Shown here piece after piece: positions 42,212 through 49,524 of a stretch of DNA of 64,000 bases. The stretch is from Methylobacterium aerolatum (GTDB lineage Bacteria; Pseudomonadota; Alphaproteobacteria; Rhizobiales; Beijerinckiaceae), in the NCBI RefSeq assembly GCF_022179085.1, contig NZ_BPQE01000015.1, forward strand, positions 62,001 through 126,000, read 5' to 3'. A program made the translations under genes and the position numbers. How positions within the stretch are numbered: position 1 is the stretch's first letter; every line of letters begins with the position of its first letter. The notes under the pieces were generated by a model. That model made no database searches, had not been told where the DNA came from, and worked only from the letters and a program-made list of their open reading frames with translations.

Positions 42212-43192
42212 TCACCGCCGCTTGATCGACCCCACCGTCTGCAATTGCGTCTGCGCCTCGGTCCGGTCGTCGGCGCTCGCCGCTGCCCAGTTCTTCTCGT
42301 AGAGGGAGACGATCCAGTCGTCCTTGCGTCCCTGCGCGCCGTCGCGGGCCAGCGAGAGCCAGACGAGGCCCTTCACCCGCTGTTGCGGCACGCCGCCGGC
42401 CCCGTTGACGAGGAGGTCGCCGAGGAGCGCCTGGGCCGGGTGATGCCCCTTCTCGGCGGCGAGGTTGAACCACCGTGCCGCCTGACGGGCGTCGCTCTCC
42501 ACGCCGGTCCCGTCGAGGTAGAGCCGGGCGAGATTGTACTGGGCGTTGGGGTCGCCGTAGTACGACGCCGCGTAGTTGAACATGTCGTAGGCCCGCTCGG
42601 GGTTCGGGCGGACATAGGTCCCCTTGATCCCGTCGAGGAAATACGAGCCCAGGGCCGTGAAGGCGCTGCCGGTGACGGCCGCGTTCTGCGTGTCCCCGCC
42701 CTCGTCCGGACTGGCGTCGGCGATGCGCGAGAAGAACTCGAACGCCTTCAAGTCGTCGTGGGGCACCCCGTCGCCCTCGGCATACATCCGGCCGAGCTTC
42801 CACAGGGCGAGGGCATGGCCCTGGCCCGCAGCGTATTCCAGGGCGCGGGCCGCGCCTTCCTTGTCGCCGGCGTTGTAGTCGCGCACGCCGACCCGCAGAG
42901 CCTCCCGTGCCGAGCGGTAGCTCTTCTCGGCCACCGGCACGGGCGTCCGGACGAAGGCGTCGAGGGCCTTCGTGGCTGGAGCCTGCGCGAGCAGACCGAA
43001 GGCCAGGACCGCGAGGGCCACCGCGCCGAGGCGGCGCGGGGCCATCCCCGCCGGACCGGGCCGGCCGCGTGCAGCCTTCGAGCCGCGCCCGATCGCGATG
43101 CCATCGCGCACGGCCAGAAGATCCTGTCTCGACGCGCTCTCCTGCGCCGAACCGGTGTCCACTTCGGCGGCGAGCGCTCTAGACGTCAGCAT
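42212..43192 (-). CDS. exoR: ExoR-like Sel1-repeat exopolysaccharide regulator
   Basis: Up to 326 residues. From about residue 85 to the end it carries Sel1/TPR-type repeats (QGHALALWKLGRMYAEGDGVPHD, GDPNAQYNLARLYLDGTGV, KGHHPAQALLGDLLVNGAGG, VKGLVWLSLARDGA) in the order and spacing of rhizobial ExoR (about 268 aa). That periplasmic protein restrains the ExoS/ChvI two-component system and so exopolysaccharide synthesis. ATG 43192 has GGAG upstream but overlaps the ilvD 3' end. ATG 43045 would give 277 residues starting with a clean signal peptide (APRRLGAVALAVLAFG), and fits ExoR length better. No exoS/chvI genes are in the window. Confidence 0.75.
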   Translation of the reverse strand: MLTSRALAAEVDTGSAQESASRQDLLAVRDGIAIGRGSKAARGRPGPAGMAPRRLGAVALAVLAFGLLAQAPATKALDAFVRTPVPVAEKSYRSAREALRVGVRDYNAGDKEGAARALEYAAGQGHALALWKLGRMYAEGDGVPHDDLKAFEFFSRIADASPDEGGDTQNAAVTGSAFTALGSYFLDGIKGTYVRPNPERAYDMFNYAASYYGDPNAQYNLARLYLDGTGVESDARQAARWFNLAAEKGHHPAQALLGDLLVNGAGGVPQQRVKGLVWLSLARDGAQGRKDDWIVSLYEKNWAAASADDRTEAQTQLQTVGSIKRR

Positions 43193-44909
43193 AGCTCTCC
43201 GTCTCCCGCGCCCCACCCGGATGGGTGACGGCGCCGTACACGGCCGGGCCGACGCCCTGCGCGTACTTCCAGAGGTAGCCGGAGGTCGCGCTGTTCTCGC
43301 GCGGTGCCCAGGCCTTGCGGCGCTCGGCCAGCTCCTCGTCGCTCAGGGCGACGCTCAGCGTGCCGTCGATGGCGTTGAGGGTGATCATGTCGCCGTCCTT
43401 GAGCAGGCCGATCGGCCCGCCCACGGCGGCCTCGGGCCCGACATGGCCGACGCAGAAGCCGCGGGTGGCGCCGGAGAAGCGCCCATCGGTGATGAGGGCG
43501 ACCTTCGAACCCATGCCCTGGCCGTAGAGGGCGGCGGTGGTGGAGAGCATCTCGCGCATGCCGGGGCCGCCGCGCGGACCCTCGTAGCGGATGACCAGCA
43601 CGTCGCCTTCCTTGTAGGAGCGCGACTGCACGGCGGCGAAGCACGCCTCCTCACCGTCGAACACGCGGGCCGGGCCGGTGAAGACCTGCGCCTCCGGCGG
43701 CATGCCAGCCACCTTCACGATGGCGCCCTCGGGGGCGAGGTTGCCCTTGAGGCCGACGACGCCGCCGGTCGGGGTGATCGGCTGGTTGGCCGGGCGCACC
43801 ACGTCCTGATCGGGGTTCCAGGTCACCTTCTCGAGGTTCTCGGCGATGGTCCGGCCGGTCACGGTCAGGCAGTCGCCGTGCAGGTAGCCGTGATCGAGCA
43901 GGGTCTTCATCAGAAGCGGGATGCCGCCGACCTCGAACATGTCCTTGGCGACGTAGCGCCCACCCGGCTTGAGGTCGGCGATGTACGGCGTGCGACGGAA
44001 AATCTCGGCCACGTCGAACAGGGTGAACTCGATCCCGCATTCGTGGGCGATGGCGGGCAGGTGCAGCGCCGCGTTGGTGGAGCCGCCGGAGGCCGCGACG
44101 GTGGCGGCCGCGTTCTCAAGCGCCTTGCGGGTCACGATGTCCCGGGGACGGATGCCCTTGGCGAGCAACTCCATCACCTTCTCGCCCGCCGTGGCGCAGA
44201 ACTTGTCGCGGATCTCGTAGGGCGCCGGGGCGCCGGCCGAGTAGGGCAGGGCGAGGCCGATCGCCTCGGAGACGGTCGCCATCGTGTTGGCGGTGAACTG
44301 CGCGCCGCAGGCGCCGGCCGAGGGGCAGGCGACCTGTTCCAGCTCGTCGAGGTCCTCCAGGCTCATGTCGCCGACGGCGACCTTGCCCACGGCCTCGAAC
44401 AGGTCCTGCACCGTGACCGGCTTGCCCCGGAAGGAGCCCGGCAGGATCGACCCGCCGTAGATGAAGATCGACGGCACATTGAGGCGCACCATGGCCATCA
44501 TCATGCCCGGCAGGGACTTGTCGCAGCCCGCGAGGCCCACGAGGGCGTCGTAGGAGTGGCCGCGCATGGTCAACTCGACGGAATCGGCGATCACCTCGCG
44601 GGACGGCAGGGAGGCGCGCATGCCGCCGTGGCCCATGGCGATGCCGTCGGTGACGGTGATGGTGCAGAACTCGCGCGGCGTGCCGCTGGCGGCGGCGACA
44701 CCCTTCTTCACGGCCTGCGCCTGACGCATCAGCGAGATGTTGCAGGGTGCGGCCTCGTTCCAGCAGGAGGCGACGCCGACCAGCGGCTGGTGGATCTGCT
44801 CGCGGGTCAGGCCCATGGCGTAGAGGTACGAGCGATGGGGCGCGCGATCCGGCCCCTCGGTCACGTGGCGGCTCGGCAGTTTCGACTTGTCGTTCACACG
44901 CGCGTCCAT
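43179..44909 (-). CDS. ilvD: Dihydroxy-acid dehydratase
   Basis: 576-residue iron-sulfur dehydratase converting dihydroxy-isovalerate and dihydroxy-methylvalerate to the 2-keto acids in valine, leucine and isoleucine synthesis. Cluster-binding cysteines appear in SCWNEAAPCN, GCDKSLPGMM and PSAGACGAQFTANTMA. The C-terminal domain has ITDGRFSGATRGFCVGHVGPEA. ATG 44909 starts the usual polar leader; a GTG three codons upstream is possible. Its stop overlaps the possible long start of the exoR gene by 14 bases. A gene-free region of nearly 1 kb lies upstream. Confidence 0.96.
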   Translation of the reverse strand: MDARVNDKSKLPSRHVTEGPDRAPHRSYLYAMGLTREQIHQPLVGVASCWNEAAPCNISLMRQAQAVKKGVAAASGTPREFCTITVTDGIAMGHGGMRASLPSREVIADSVELTMRGHSYDALVGLAGCDKSLPGMMMAMVRLNVPSIFIYGGSILPGSFRGKPVTVQDLFEAVGKVAVGDMSLEDLDELEQVACPSAGACGAQFTANTMATVSEAIGLALPYSAGAPAPYEIRDKFCATAGEKVMELLAKGIRPRDIVTRKALENAAATVAASGGSTNAALHLPAIAHECGIEFTLFDVAEIFRRTPYIADLKPGGRYVAKDMFEVGGIPLLMKTLLDHGYLHGDCLTVTGRTIAENLEKVTWNPDQDVVRPANQPITPTGGVVGLKGNLAPEGAIVKVAGMPPEAQVFTGPARVFDGEEACFAAVQSRSYKEGDVLVIRYEGPRGGPGMREMLSTTAALYGQGMGSKVALITDGRFSGATRGFCVGHVGPEAAVGGPIGLLKDGDMITLNAIDGTLSVALSDEELAERRKAWAPRENSATSGYLWKYAQGVGPAVYGAVTHPGGARETESYADV

Positions 44910-45887
44910 GACCCACACCGCAGTTCTGCTTCGCCTCGGGCGGAGGATGCGGGACGGCGCCTCGCACCGCTCGTCGCGATGCGCCGATACTTTGCCCGCT
45001 CTCGCCGAAGGCTGACTTTTGCACCCGGTAAATCTTTGGCAAGACTGCCCTTTACCGTGGGTGCCGAAGTGGGCTTGGACTATGGCGGGATCGCGGCGCC
45101 CGCGCGTAGGATCGGGGGCGGTGCCGGGATGGTTTTGCGGTGTTGCGACCCCGCCACAGCCACGCTTCGGACGGGGGCGGCTCCGTCAACGCGCATCGTT
45201 TCGGGATGTCGGCTGAACCGCCGTCAGGGCGAGCGCCGCGAAGCCATCCAGTGGCGCAGGACCGCCGACAGAGGATGGCGCTTGCCAGAGCGTTTTCGGT
45301 TTGATCCGGATCGCCTGCTTGACCGTCTCTGCGAGCGAAGCGAAGCAATCCAGGGACCCGCCACGTCCGGTCAGGTCCCGCTGCCCTGGATTGCTTCGCT
45401 TCGCTCGCAAGGACGGGGCGGCGTATGATCCAGGCTTCCCGAAAACGCTCGAGGACCCGGAGCAACAGGCGTGCGGAGAAGGCCCGCGCGATTCGGGCTC
45501 GATTCGCTCGGCGCGCAGCTCTGAATTGAATGGCTTTGCCGGCAATGAAGTCTGCGGTTGGAAAGACGGCGAGGCCGGGTGCAGGCTCCCTCGGGAGGCC
45601 CGCCGGCCCCCCTTGACCCCCCTCCACAGGAACCGCTTAGGTAGCCCCAGGGCGGTACGCGTCGCCCCGGGGTGTGGAAATCCCTCACAAGACGGCTTGG
45701 CGCCCGCTGGCTTGGGCGCCGTTATCCTTGACCCTGCGGTCGGGGAGCCTGCGACGCATGTCCAGGCGCTCCGGTGCTAAGGGTCGTAGGAGCCGATCTT
45801 GTGCGGTTTTCCAACTCCCCGACTGGGGGTGGTCGAGGCTCGTCACGCGGGGGCGTACCGCTGACATGGGTTTGGCGGAAGTTGGCC
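44910..45887. other. Gene-free region of about 980 bases upstream of ilvD
   Basis: Contains one intact family B palindrome (45330-45409) and a degenerate GCCATCCAGTGGCGC...AGGATGGC element near 45243-45281. Open frames have repeat-derived or arginine-rich translations and no ribosome-binding site, so none is called. The ilvD promoter must lie in the first 150 bases, but no clear motif is seen. Confidence 0.5.
45330..45409. repeat. Dispersed palindromic repeat, family B, intact copy
   Basis: Perfect 26-bp inverted repeat with arms 45330-45355 and 45384-45409 (right arm CCCTGGATTGCTTCGCTTCG...) around a 28-base centre. Best-preserved copy in the window. Confidence 0.85.
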
Positions 45888-46064
45888 ATGGACACTGTCT
45901 ACACCGCGGAAGAGCGACGGCTGCTCGTGTCGAGCCTTCGTCTTCTGTTCGACGCCCTGGTGCGGCAGCCGACGGACGATCCGCTGAAACACCAATCGCG
46001 GGAATCCCTCAGGCGGATCCTCTCCCTTCTGGAGGGGGAGGGCGCGCGGTTGCCGCCCTCTTGA
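45888..46064 (+). CDS. Hypothetical protein, 58 aa
   Basis: Not recognised. 58-residue helical protein (YTAEERRLLVSSLRLLFDALVRQPTDD, ESLRRILSLLEGEGARL), amphipathic and without cysteines. The in-frame reading can extend upstream, but that part is Gly/Arg-rich; ATG 45888 begins the helical portion. The ribosome-binding site is weak. Stands alone between a gene-free region and a family B repeat. May be a genuine small protein or a chance frame. Confidence 0.42.
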   Translation: MDTVYTAEERRLLVSSLRLLFDALVRQPTDDPLKHQSRESLRRILSLLEGEGARLPPS

Positions 46065-46140
46065 GACACCACAAAAGACCCGGAGCCGTCGCCGATGGAG
46101 TTGAGCCACGCCCGTCGATGGCACCCTGCTCGTCCTCGAC

Positions 46141-46222
46141 GCGCGAAAGCGAAGCAATCCAGGGATGCGAACCGTACGGAAGCGTCCCGTAGTCCTGGAT
46201 CGCTTCGCTGCGCTGCGCGAGC
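46141..46222. repeat. Dispersed palindromic repeat, family B, degenerate copy
   Basis: AAGCGAAGCAATCCAGGG on the left and TCCTGGATCGCTTCGCTGCG on the right, facing each other. Lies in the 235-base spacer downstream of the transglutaminase gene. Confidence 0.65.
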
Positions 46223-46299
46223 GCTGACGACGACGAGCCTCTCACGAAACTCCCGGTGGACGCGGGTTTTGTGAAGGGCTGGAAGGCAGCGAAGGCCCC

Positions 46300-47160
46300 T
46301 CAGGCGGCGCCCGCATGGGGCGCAGGCACCTCCGTGGAGATCGCCTCGACGGTTCGCGGCGTCGGGCTGCCCTGGCCGTCCGCGCGCTGGATGCGGATCT
46401 GCTGGTTGACCGGCTGCATGTTGCCGTAGGGCGTGGAGAAGGCGATCTCGGCGGCGTCGCGGCCGACGCCGATCCGCACGAGGCCATCGGGATCGGCCTG
46501 CCGGGTCGCGTCGAACAGCCACCAGCGCCCGTCGAGATAGGCTTCGAACACCGCGTGGAAGTCGCTCGGCACGAGGCCGTGGGCGTAGCAGCTCACGAAC
46601 CGGGCGGGGATGCCGAGCGCCCGGCAGAAGGCCGTGCCGAGATGGGCGAAATCCCGGCACACCCCCGCCCGCTTGAGGAGGGATTCGTGCGCCGTCGTCT
46701 GTTCGTCGCTGGAGCCGGGCTGGTAGGCGAGGTGATCGTGGATCCAGTTGCAGATCGCGTTCACCCGTTGGTGCCCCTTCGGCAGGGCGCCGAACTCGGC
46801 CTGGGCGAAGGGCGTCAGCCGGTCCGAGGAGACGAAGCGGCTCGGCAGCAGGTAGGGCAGGATGTCGATGGGGAGCTGCGCGATCGGCGTCTCGTTGATC
46901 GTCGCCGGGTCGGCCCGATGCACCGTCAACTCGACGTCGGCCTCGTATTCGAGGGAGAACGGCCCGGTCGGCACGTTGACGCCGAGGTAGCGGTTCTTCG
47001 TGTCGGGATGGATGTAGCTCTCCCGCCTCAGGTCCGGCGCGAGCGTCAGCGTCTCGCGGAGGATCTCGACGCTCTTCAGCTTCGCGACCTCGAGGTTGAA
47101 GATGAATGTCGTGTCCGCGAGGATCGTGTAGGACAGGCTGCAACCCAGCGTGTAGCGCAT
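46300..47160 (-). CDS. Transglutaminase-like cysteine peptidase family protein
   Basis: 286-residue protein with an N-terminal beta-domain (residues 1-110, bacterial transglutaminase-like N-region) and a transglutaminase core with triad Cys168 (GVCRDFAH), His202 (DFHAVFEAYL) and Asp217 (LFDATR). No signal peptide, so probably cytoplasmic. Proteins of this class may crosslink or cleave proteins or peptides; substrate unknown. ATG 47160 begins directly at the first strand (RYTLGCSLSYTIL). Stands alone. Confidence 0.87.
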   Translation of the reverse strand: MRYTLGCSLSYTILADTTFIFNLEVAKLKSVEILRETLTLAPDLRRESYIHPDTKNRYLGVNVPTGPFSLEYEADVELTVHRADPATINETPIAQLPIDILPYLLPSRFVSSDRLTPFAQAEFGALPKGHQRVNAICNWIHDHLAYQPGSSDEQTTAHESLLKRAGVCRDFAHLGTAFCRALGIPARFVSCYAHGLVPSDFHAVFEAYLDGRWWLFDATRQADPDGLVRIGVGRDAAEIAFSTPYGNMQPVNQQIRIQRADGQGSPTPRTVEAISTEVPAPHAGAA

Positions 47161-47502
47161 CGAAACTGTCCCTGTCGGCCCGGTGTAAGCTAACCCGGCA
47201 AAGCGGCATCGATGGCGACGGTTCCCCGGTCACCTGCCTGAAAAACCGCCGCCGGCTCAGCGTTTTGCCCTCATCGGCGGCAGGGGCGCCGATGGCCGCG
47301 TCCGTTCGGGCCGTAGCCCCTGCGGCGCCGCCGGGCGATCGGGTGGGACAGCCCGCGGCACTGCCCGCACGATGGGCAGGGGCGGCGCGTTCCCGGGGCG
47401 GCCGGCGGCACCCTCCGGGGGCTTTGGCGCGTCGGGCTGCTTGATTTCCCCGGTGGCAAGGCCGAAGGACGGTTTTGATTTCCTCTAAACGAGACGGGAC
47501 CG
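47161..47502. other. 342-base intergenic region
   Basis: Shared divergent spacer between the transglutaminase gene and the glycine-rich 131-aa protein gene. Very GC-rich in the middle. No repeat, promoter motif or credible small gene is visible. Confidence 0.4.
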
Positions 47503-47898
47503 ATGGAAGAACTGCTCGCCCGCGTGTGTGACCGAACCGGCCTCGACGCCGGCACCGCGCGCACCGCGCTCGGACACATTCTGGCCTTCCTGCAGAAGGA
47601 GGGCCCGGAGGCCGAGGTGAACCAGCTCATGGCCGCCCTGCCGGGCTCCGAATCCCTCATCGCGGAGGCAAATGCCGGAGACAGCGGCGGCGGCGGCGGC
47701 CTCATGGGAATGCTCGGCGGCATGATGGGCGGCGGCGGCGTCATGGCGCTCGGCCAGAAGCTCATGGCGGCGGGCGTGCCGATGGGCCAGATGCAGGCGC
47801 TCGGTCAAGAACTGTTCACTGTCGGCCGTGAAAAGGCGGGTGAAGATGTAATGGGCCCTATCGTCGGCTCAATACCGGGTTTGAATCAGTTCGTATAA
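47503..47898 (+). CDS. Conserved glycine-rich protein, 131 aa (DUF2267/DUF2780-like)
   Basis: 131 residues. Residues 1-50 are a helical bundle opening EELLARVCDRTGLDAGTART and ALGHILAFLQKEG, similar to DUF2267/DUF2780-type domains (from memory). A flexible glycine/methionine-rich segment follows (GGGGGLMGMLGGMMGGGG), then a second helix pair (LMAAGVPMGQMQALGQELFTVGREKAG) and an IVGSIPGLNQF end. No signal peptide. ATG 47503 is the natural start although the ribosome-binding site is only GACGGGA. Function not established. Confidence 0.72.
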   Translation: MEELLARVCDRTGLDAGTARTALGHILAFLQKEGPEAEVNQLMAALPGSESLIAEANAGDSGGGGGLMGMLGGMMGGGGVMALGQKLMAAGVPMGQMQALGQELFTVGREKAGEDVMGPIVGSIPGLNQFV

Positions 47899-48020
47899 TC
47901 GGGAACACTGTTTTCGCGGCGCGGAATCACTGTCGTCGCGGAAACCTGTGCGTTACCGCACTGCGGCGCGGGTCGGGGCTGGTAAACATTAAAAAAACAT
48001 GATCCAGCCCGAACTTCGGC

Positions 48021-48046
48021 GGAACTGACAATCGGCTGTCCCCGTT
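48021..48046 (+). promoter_or_regulatory. EcfG-type general stress promoter
   Basis: GGAAC (48021-48025), a 17-base spacer and CGTT (48043-48046), an exact match to the alphaproteobacterial EcfG/RpoE2 consensus GGAAC-N16/17-cGTT. It points at the small gene starting at 48109. Confidence 0.65.
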
Positions 48047-48108
48047 ATTCTCGGGTGCAGCGGTTCCCGTCGAAGTATCGCCGGCTGCCACGACCCCGCA
48101 GGCCGTCC

Positions 48109-48327
48109 ATGCCCGTATTCGACGCCAAGCATCCGGAACAGGATTTCGAAGGCCAGGCGCTGCTGGGCGCTCTGCTCTATCCCTCGCGGGCGGCACGCAT
48201 CCGGGCACTCCGGGCTGGGCAGCGGCGGCTGGAGCGCAACCCGTTCCTCATCGAGCCGATGACGATGGAGCCGCGTCTGCCCCTGACCGGCGACGACCTC
48301 GCACCGGTCGCGGCGCCGCAGCGGTAA
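48109..48327 (+). CDS. Hypothetical protein, 72 aa, probable general-stress gene
   Basis: Not recognised. 72-residue soluble protein (PVFDAKHPEQDFEGQALLGALLYPS, then ARIRALRAGQRRLERNPFLIEP) with a proline-rich C-terminal part. No signal or membrane segment. Reality is supported by the exact EcfG-type promoter 63 bases upstream of ATG 48109. The frame can be extended 18 codons upstream, but that would start within about 10 bases of the predicted transcription start. Function unknown; a role in the PhyR/EcfG stress response is inferred only from the promoter. Confidence 0.6.
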   Translation: MPVFDAKHPEQDFEGQALLGALLYPSRAARIRALRAGQRRLERNPFLIEPMTMEPRLPLTGDDLAPVAAPQR

Positions 48328-48401
48328 GGGGACGTCGCCGCGCTTCCTTCATCCCATCGCGCCGTGCGCAGCGGCGTGTGCCTAGATGCCGAACGGCGCC
48401 A

Positions 48402-49439
48402 TTACCAGGGTTGAGGCGTCACGACGCCCGTCCGGGTCACGACGACCCAGTTCCGGCCCTGCCTCTCGATCCCCTCGACCCGTCCCGCTCCCGGCAGGGT
48501 GTCGCCGGGCATCACCTGATACAGGCGGCGGTTGCGTGCTTCGACGATGGCCGCACCCTCGAACACGTCGCGGAGGGCGAGGTTCTCGAGCACCGGCGGC
48601 CGTCCCGGCGCGGCGGCCTTCACCGGCTCGGGCGCCCTGACCTCGACCTTGGCGTCGATGGGGCGCGCCTCCGGGGCCTTCGCCTCGGCCGGCTTCTCCG
48701 CGATCCGCTCGCGCGGTTCGGCGAGGCTTCCAGTCTGCGTGGGCTCCGCCTTCGCCACGGCGAGTTTCGAGAGGGCCGACAGGCGCGTCGCCTGCTCCCG
48801 CTCGGCCTGATCGATCCGCTCGCCCAGGCCCGCGATCTTCGCCGTCAGGCTCTTGTCGAGCTGGCCGATCCTGTCGGAGACGGCACCGCCCTTGCCGTCC
48901 TTGCGGGCGGCGTCGGTGGCGGCCTTCAACTCCGCGAGGCCCTGTTCCAGCTTGGCGAGGGTCGCGGCGACCTTGGCCGTATCGGCGCGATTGGCTTCCA
49001 TCGCCGTCGCCAGGGAGAGTACGGCGGCGTTCGGCGTGGCCTCGTGCGCGCTGCCCAGGGACAGGGCGCCCGCCCCGAGGATCGCGCCGAGCACCAGGGC
49101 GGTGCCCGCCACGGCCGCGAGGCGTGGCTCGGTTCCGCGCAGGCCCGACGAGAGACGCCGTGCCGCCGCGAGCACCGAGGTGGCGGCGGCGCCCTCACGC
49201 CGTCCGGCCGCAGCCGACGTCGTCTCGGGCGGCCTCGCCCCGGTATGTCGGGACTCGGTCCGATCGGCGCCGACCTTGATCTCCATCGTCGGGCGCGGGG
49301 TGTCCGGGGCGGGCGCCTTCGCCTCCGCAGGTTGCGCGTCCCGTGGGGGCGCATCCGCCTGCGCCGCGTCCTTGGCGCCGATGGCTGCCTTGAGCAGATC
49401 GTCCGGCGAGGTCGCCGGTTTGGCTTCCGTCGTCGTCAT
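48402..49439 (-). CDS. Conserved single-pass membrane protein, 345 aa
   Basis: 345 residues. An N-terminal Pro/Ala-rich cytoplasmic part (1-105) is followed by one membrane helix (about 107-129, LAAVAGTALVLGAILGAGALSL). A periplasmic coiled coil (about 140-215, VAATLAKLEQGLAELKAATDAAR) and a Pro/Ala/Glu-rich linker come next. The conserved-looking end is VLENLALRDVFEGAAIVEARNRRLYQVMPGD...LPGAGRVEGIERQGRNWVVVT. I recall this C-terminal module in other alphaproteobacteria but know no function. It may have a scaffolding role at the envelope. Confidence 0.72.
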   Translation of the reverse strand: MTTTEAKPATSPDDLLKAAIGAKDAAQADAPPRDAQPAEAKAPAPDTPRPTMEIKVGADRTESRHTGARPPETTSAAAGRREGAAATSVLAAARRLSSGLRGTEPRLAAVAGTALVLGAILGAGALSLGSAHEATPNAAVLSLATAMEANRADTAKVAATLAKLEQGLAELKAATDAARKDGKGGAVSDRIGQLDKSLTAKIAGLGERIDQAEREQATRLSALSKLAVAKAEPTQTGSLAEPRERIAEKPAEAKAPEARPIDAKVEVRAPEPVKAAAPGRPPVLENLALRDVFEGAAIVEARNRRLYQVMPGDTLPGAGRVEGIERQGRNWVVVTRTGVVTPQPW

Positions 49440-49524
49440 CGCCCATCACTCCCGGTTGCCCTGACTGTCGCAACCGAGCGTTAAGGACGTTTCTTTACCG
49501 AAACCTTACCGTCCGAGATGCGCC

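Noticed and set aside
45052-45627. 191-codon minus-strand ORF in the gene-free region
   Set aside because: The translation includes the repeat-derived segment and Arg/Pro-rich sequence without start signal or motif.
45236-46230. Possible CRISPR or tandem array
   Set aside because: The repeats are facing inverted arms with unrelated spacing, not regularly spaced direct repeats, and no cas gene is near.
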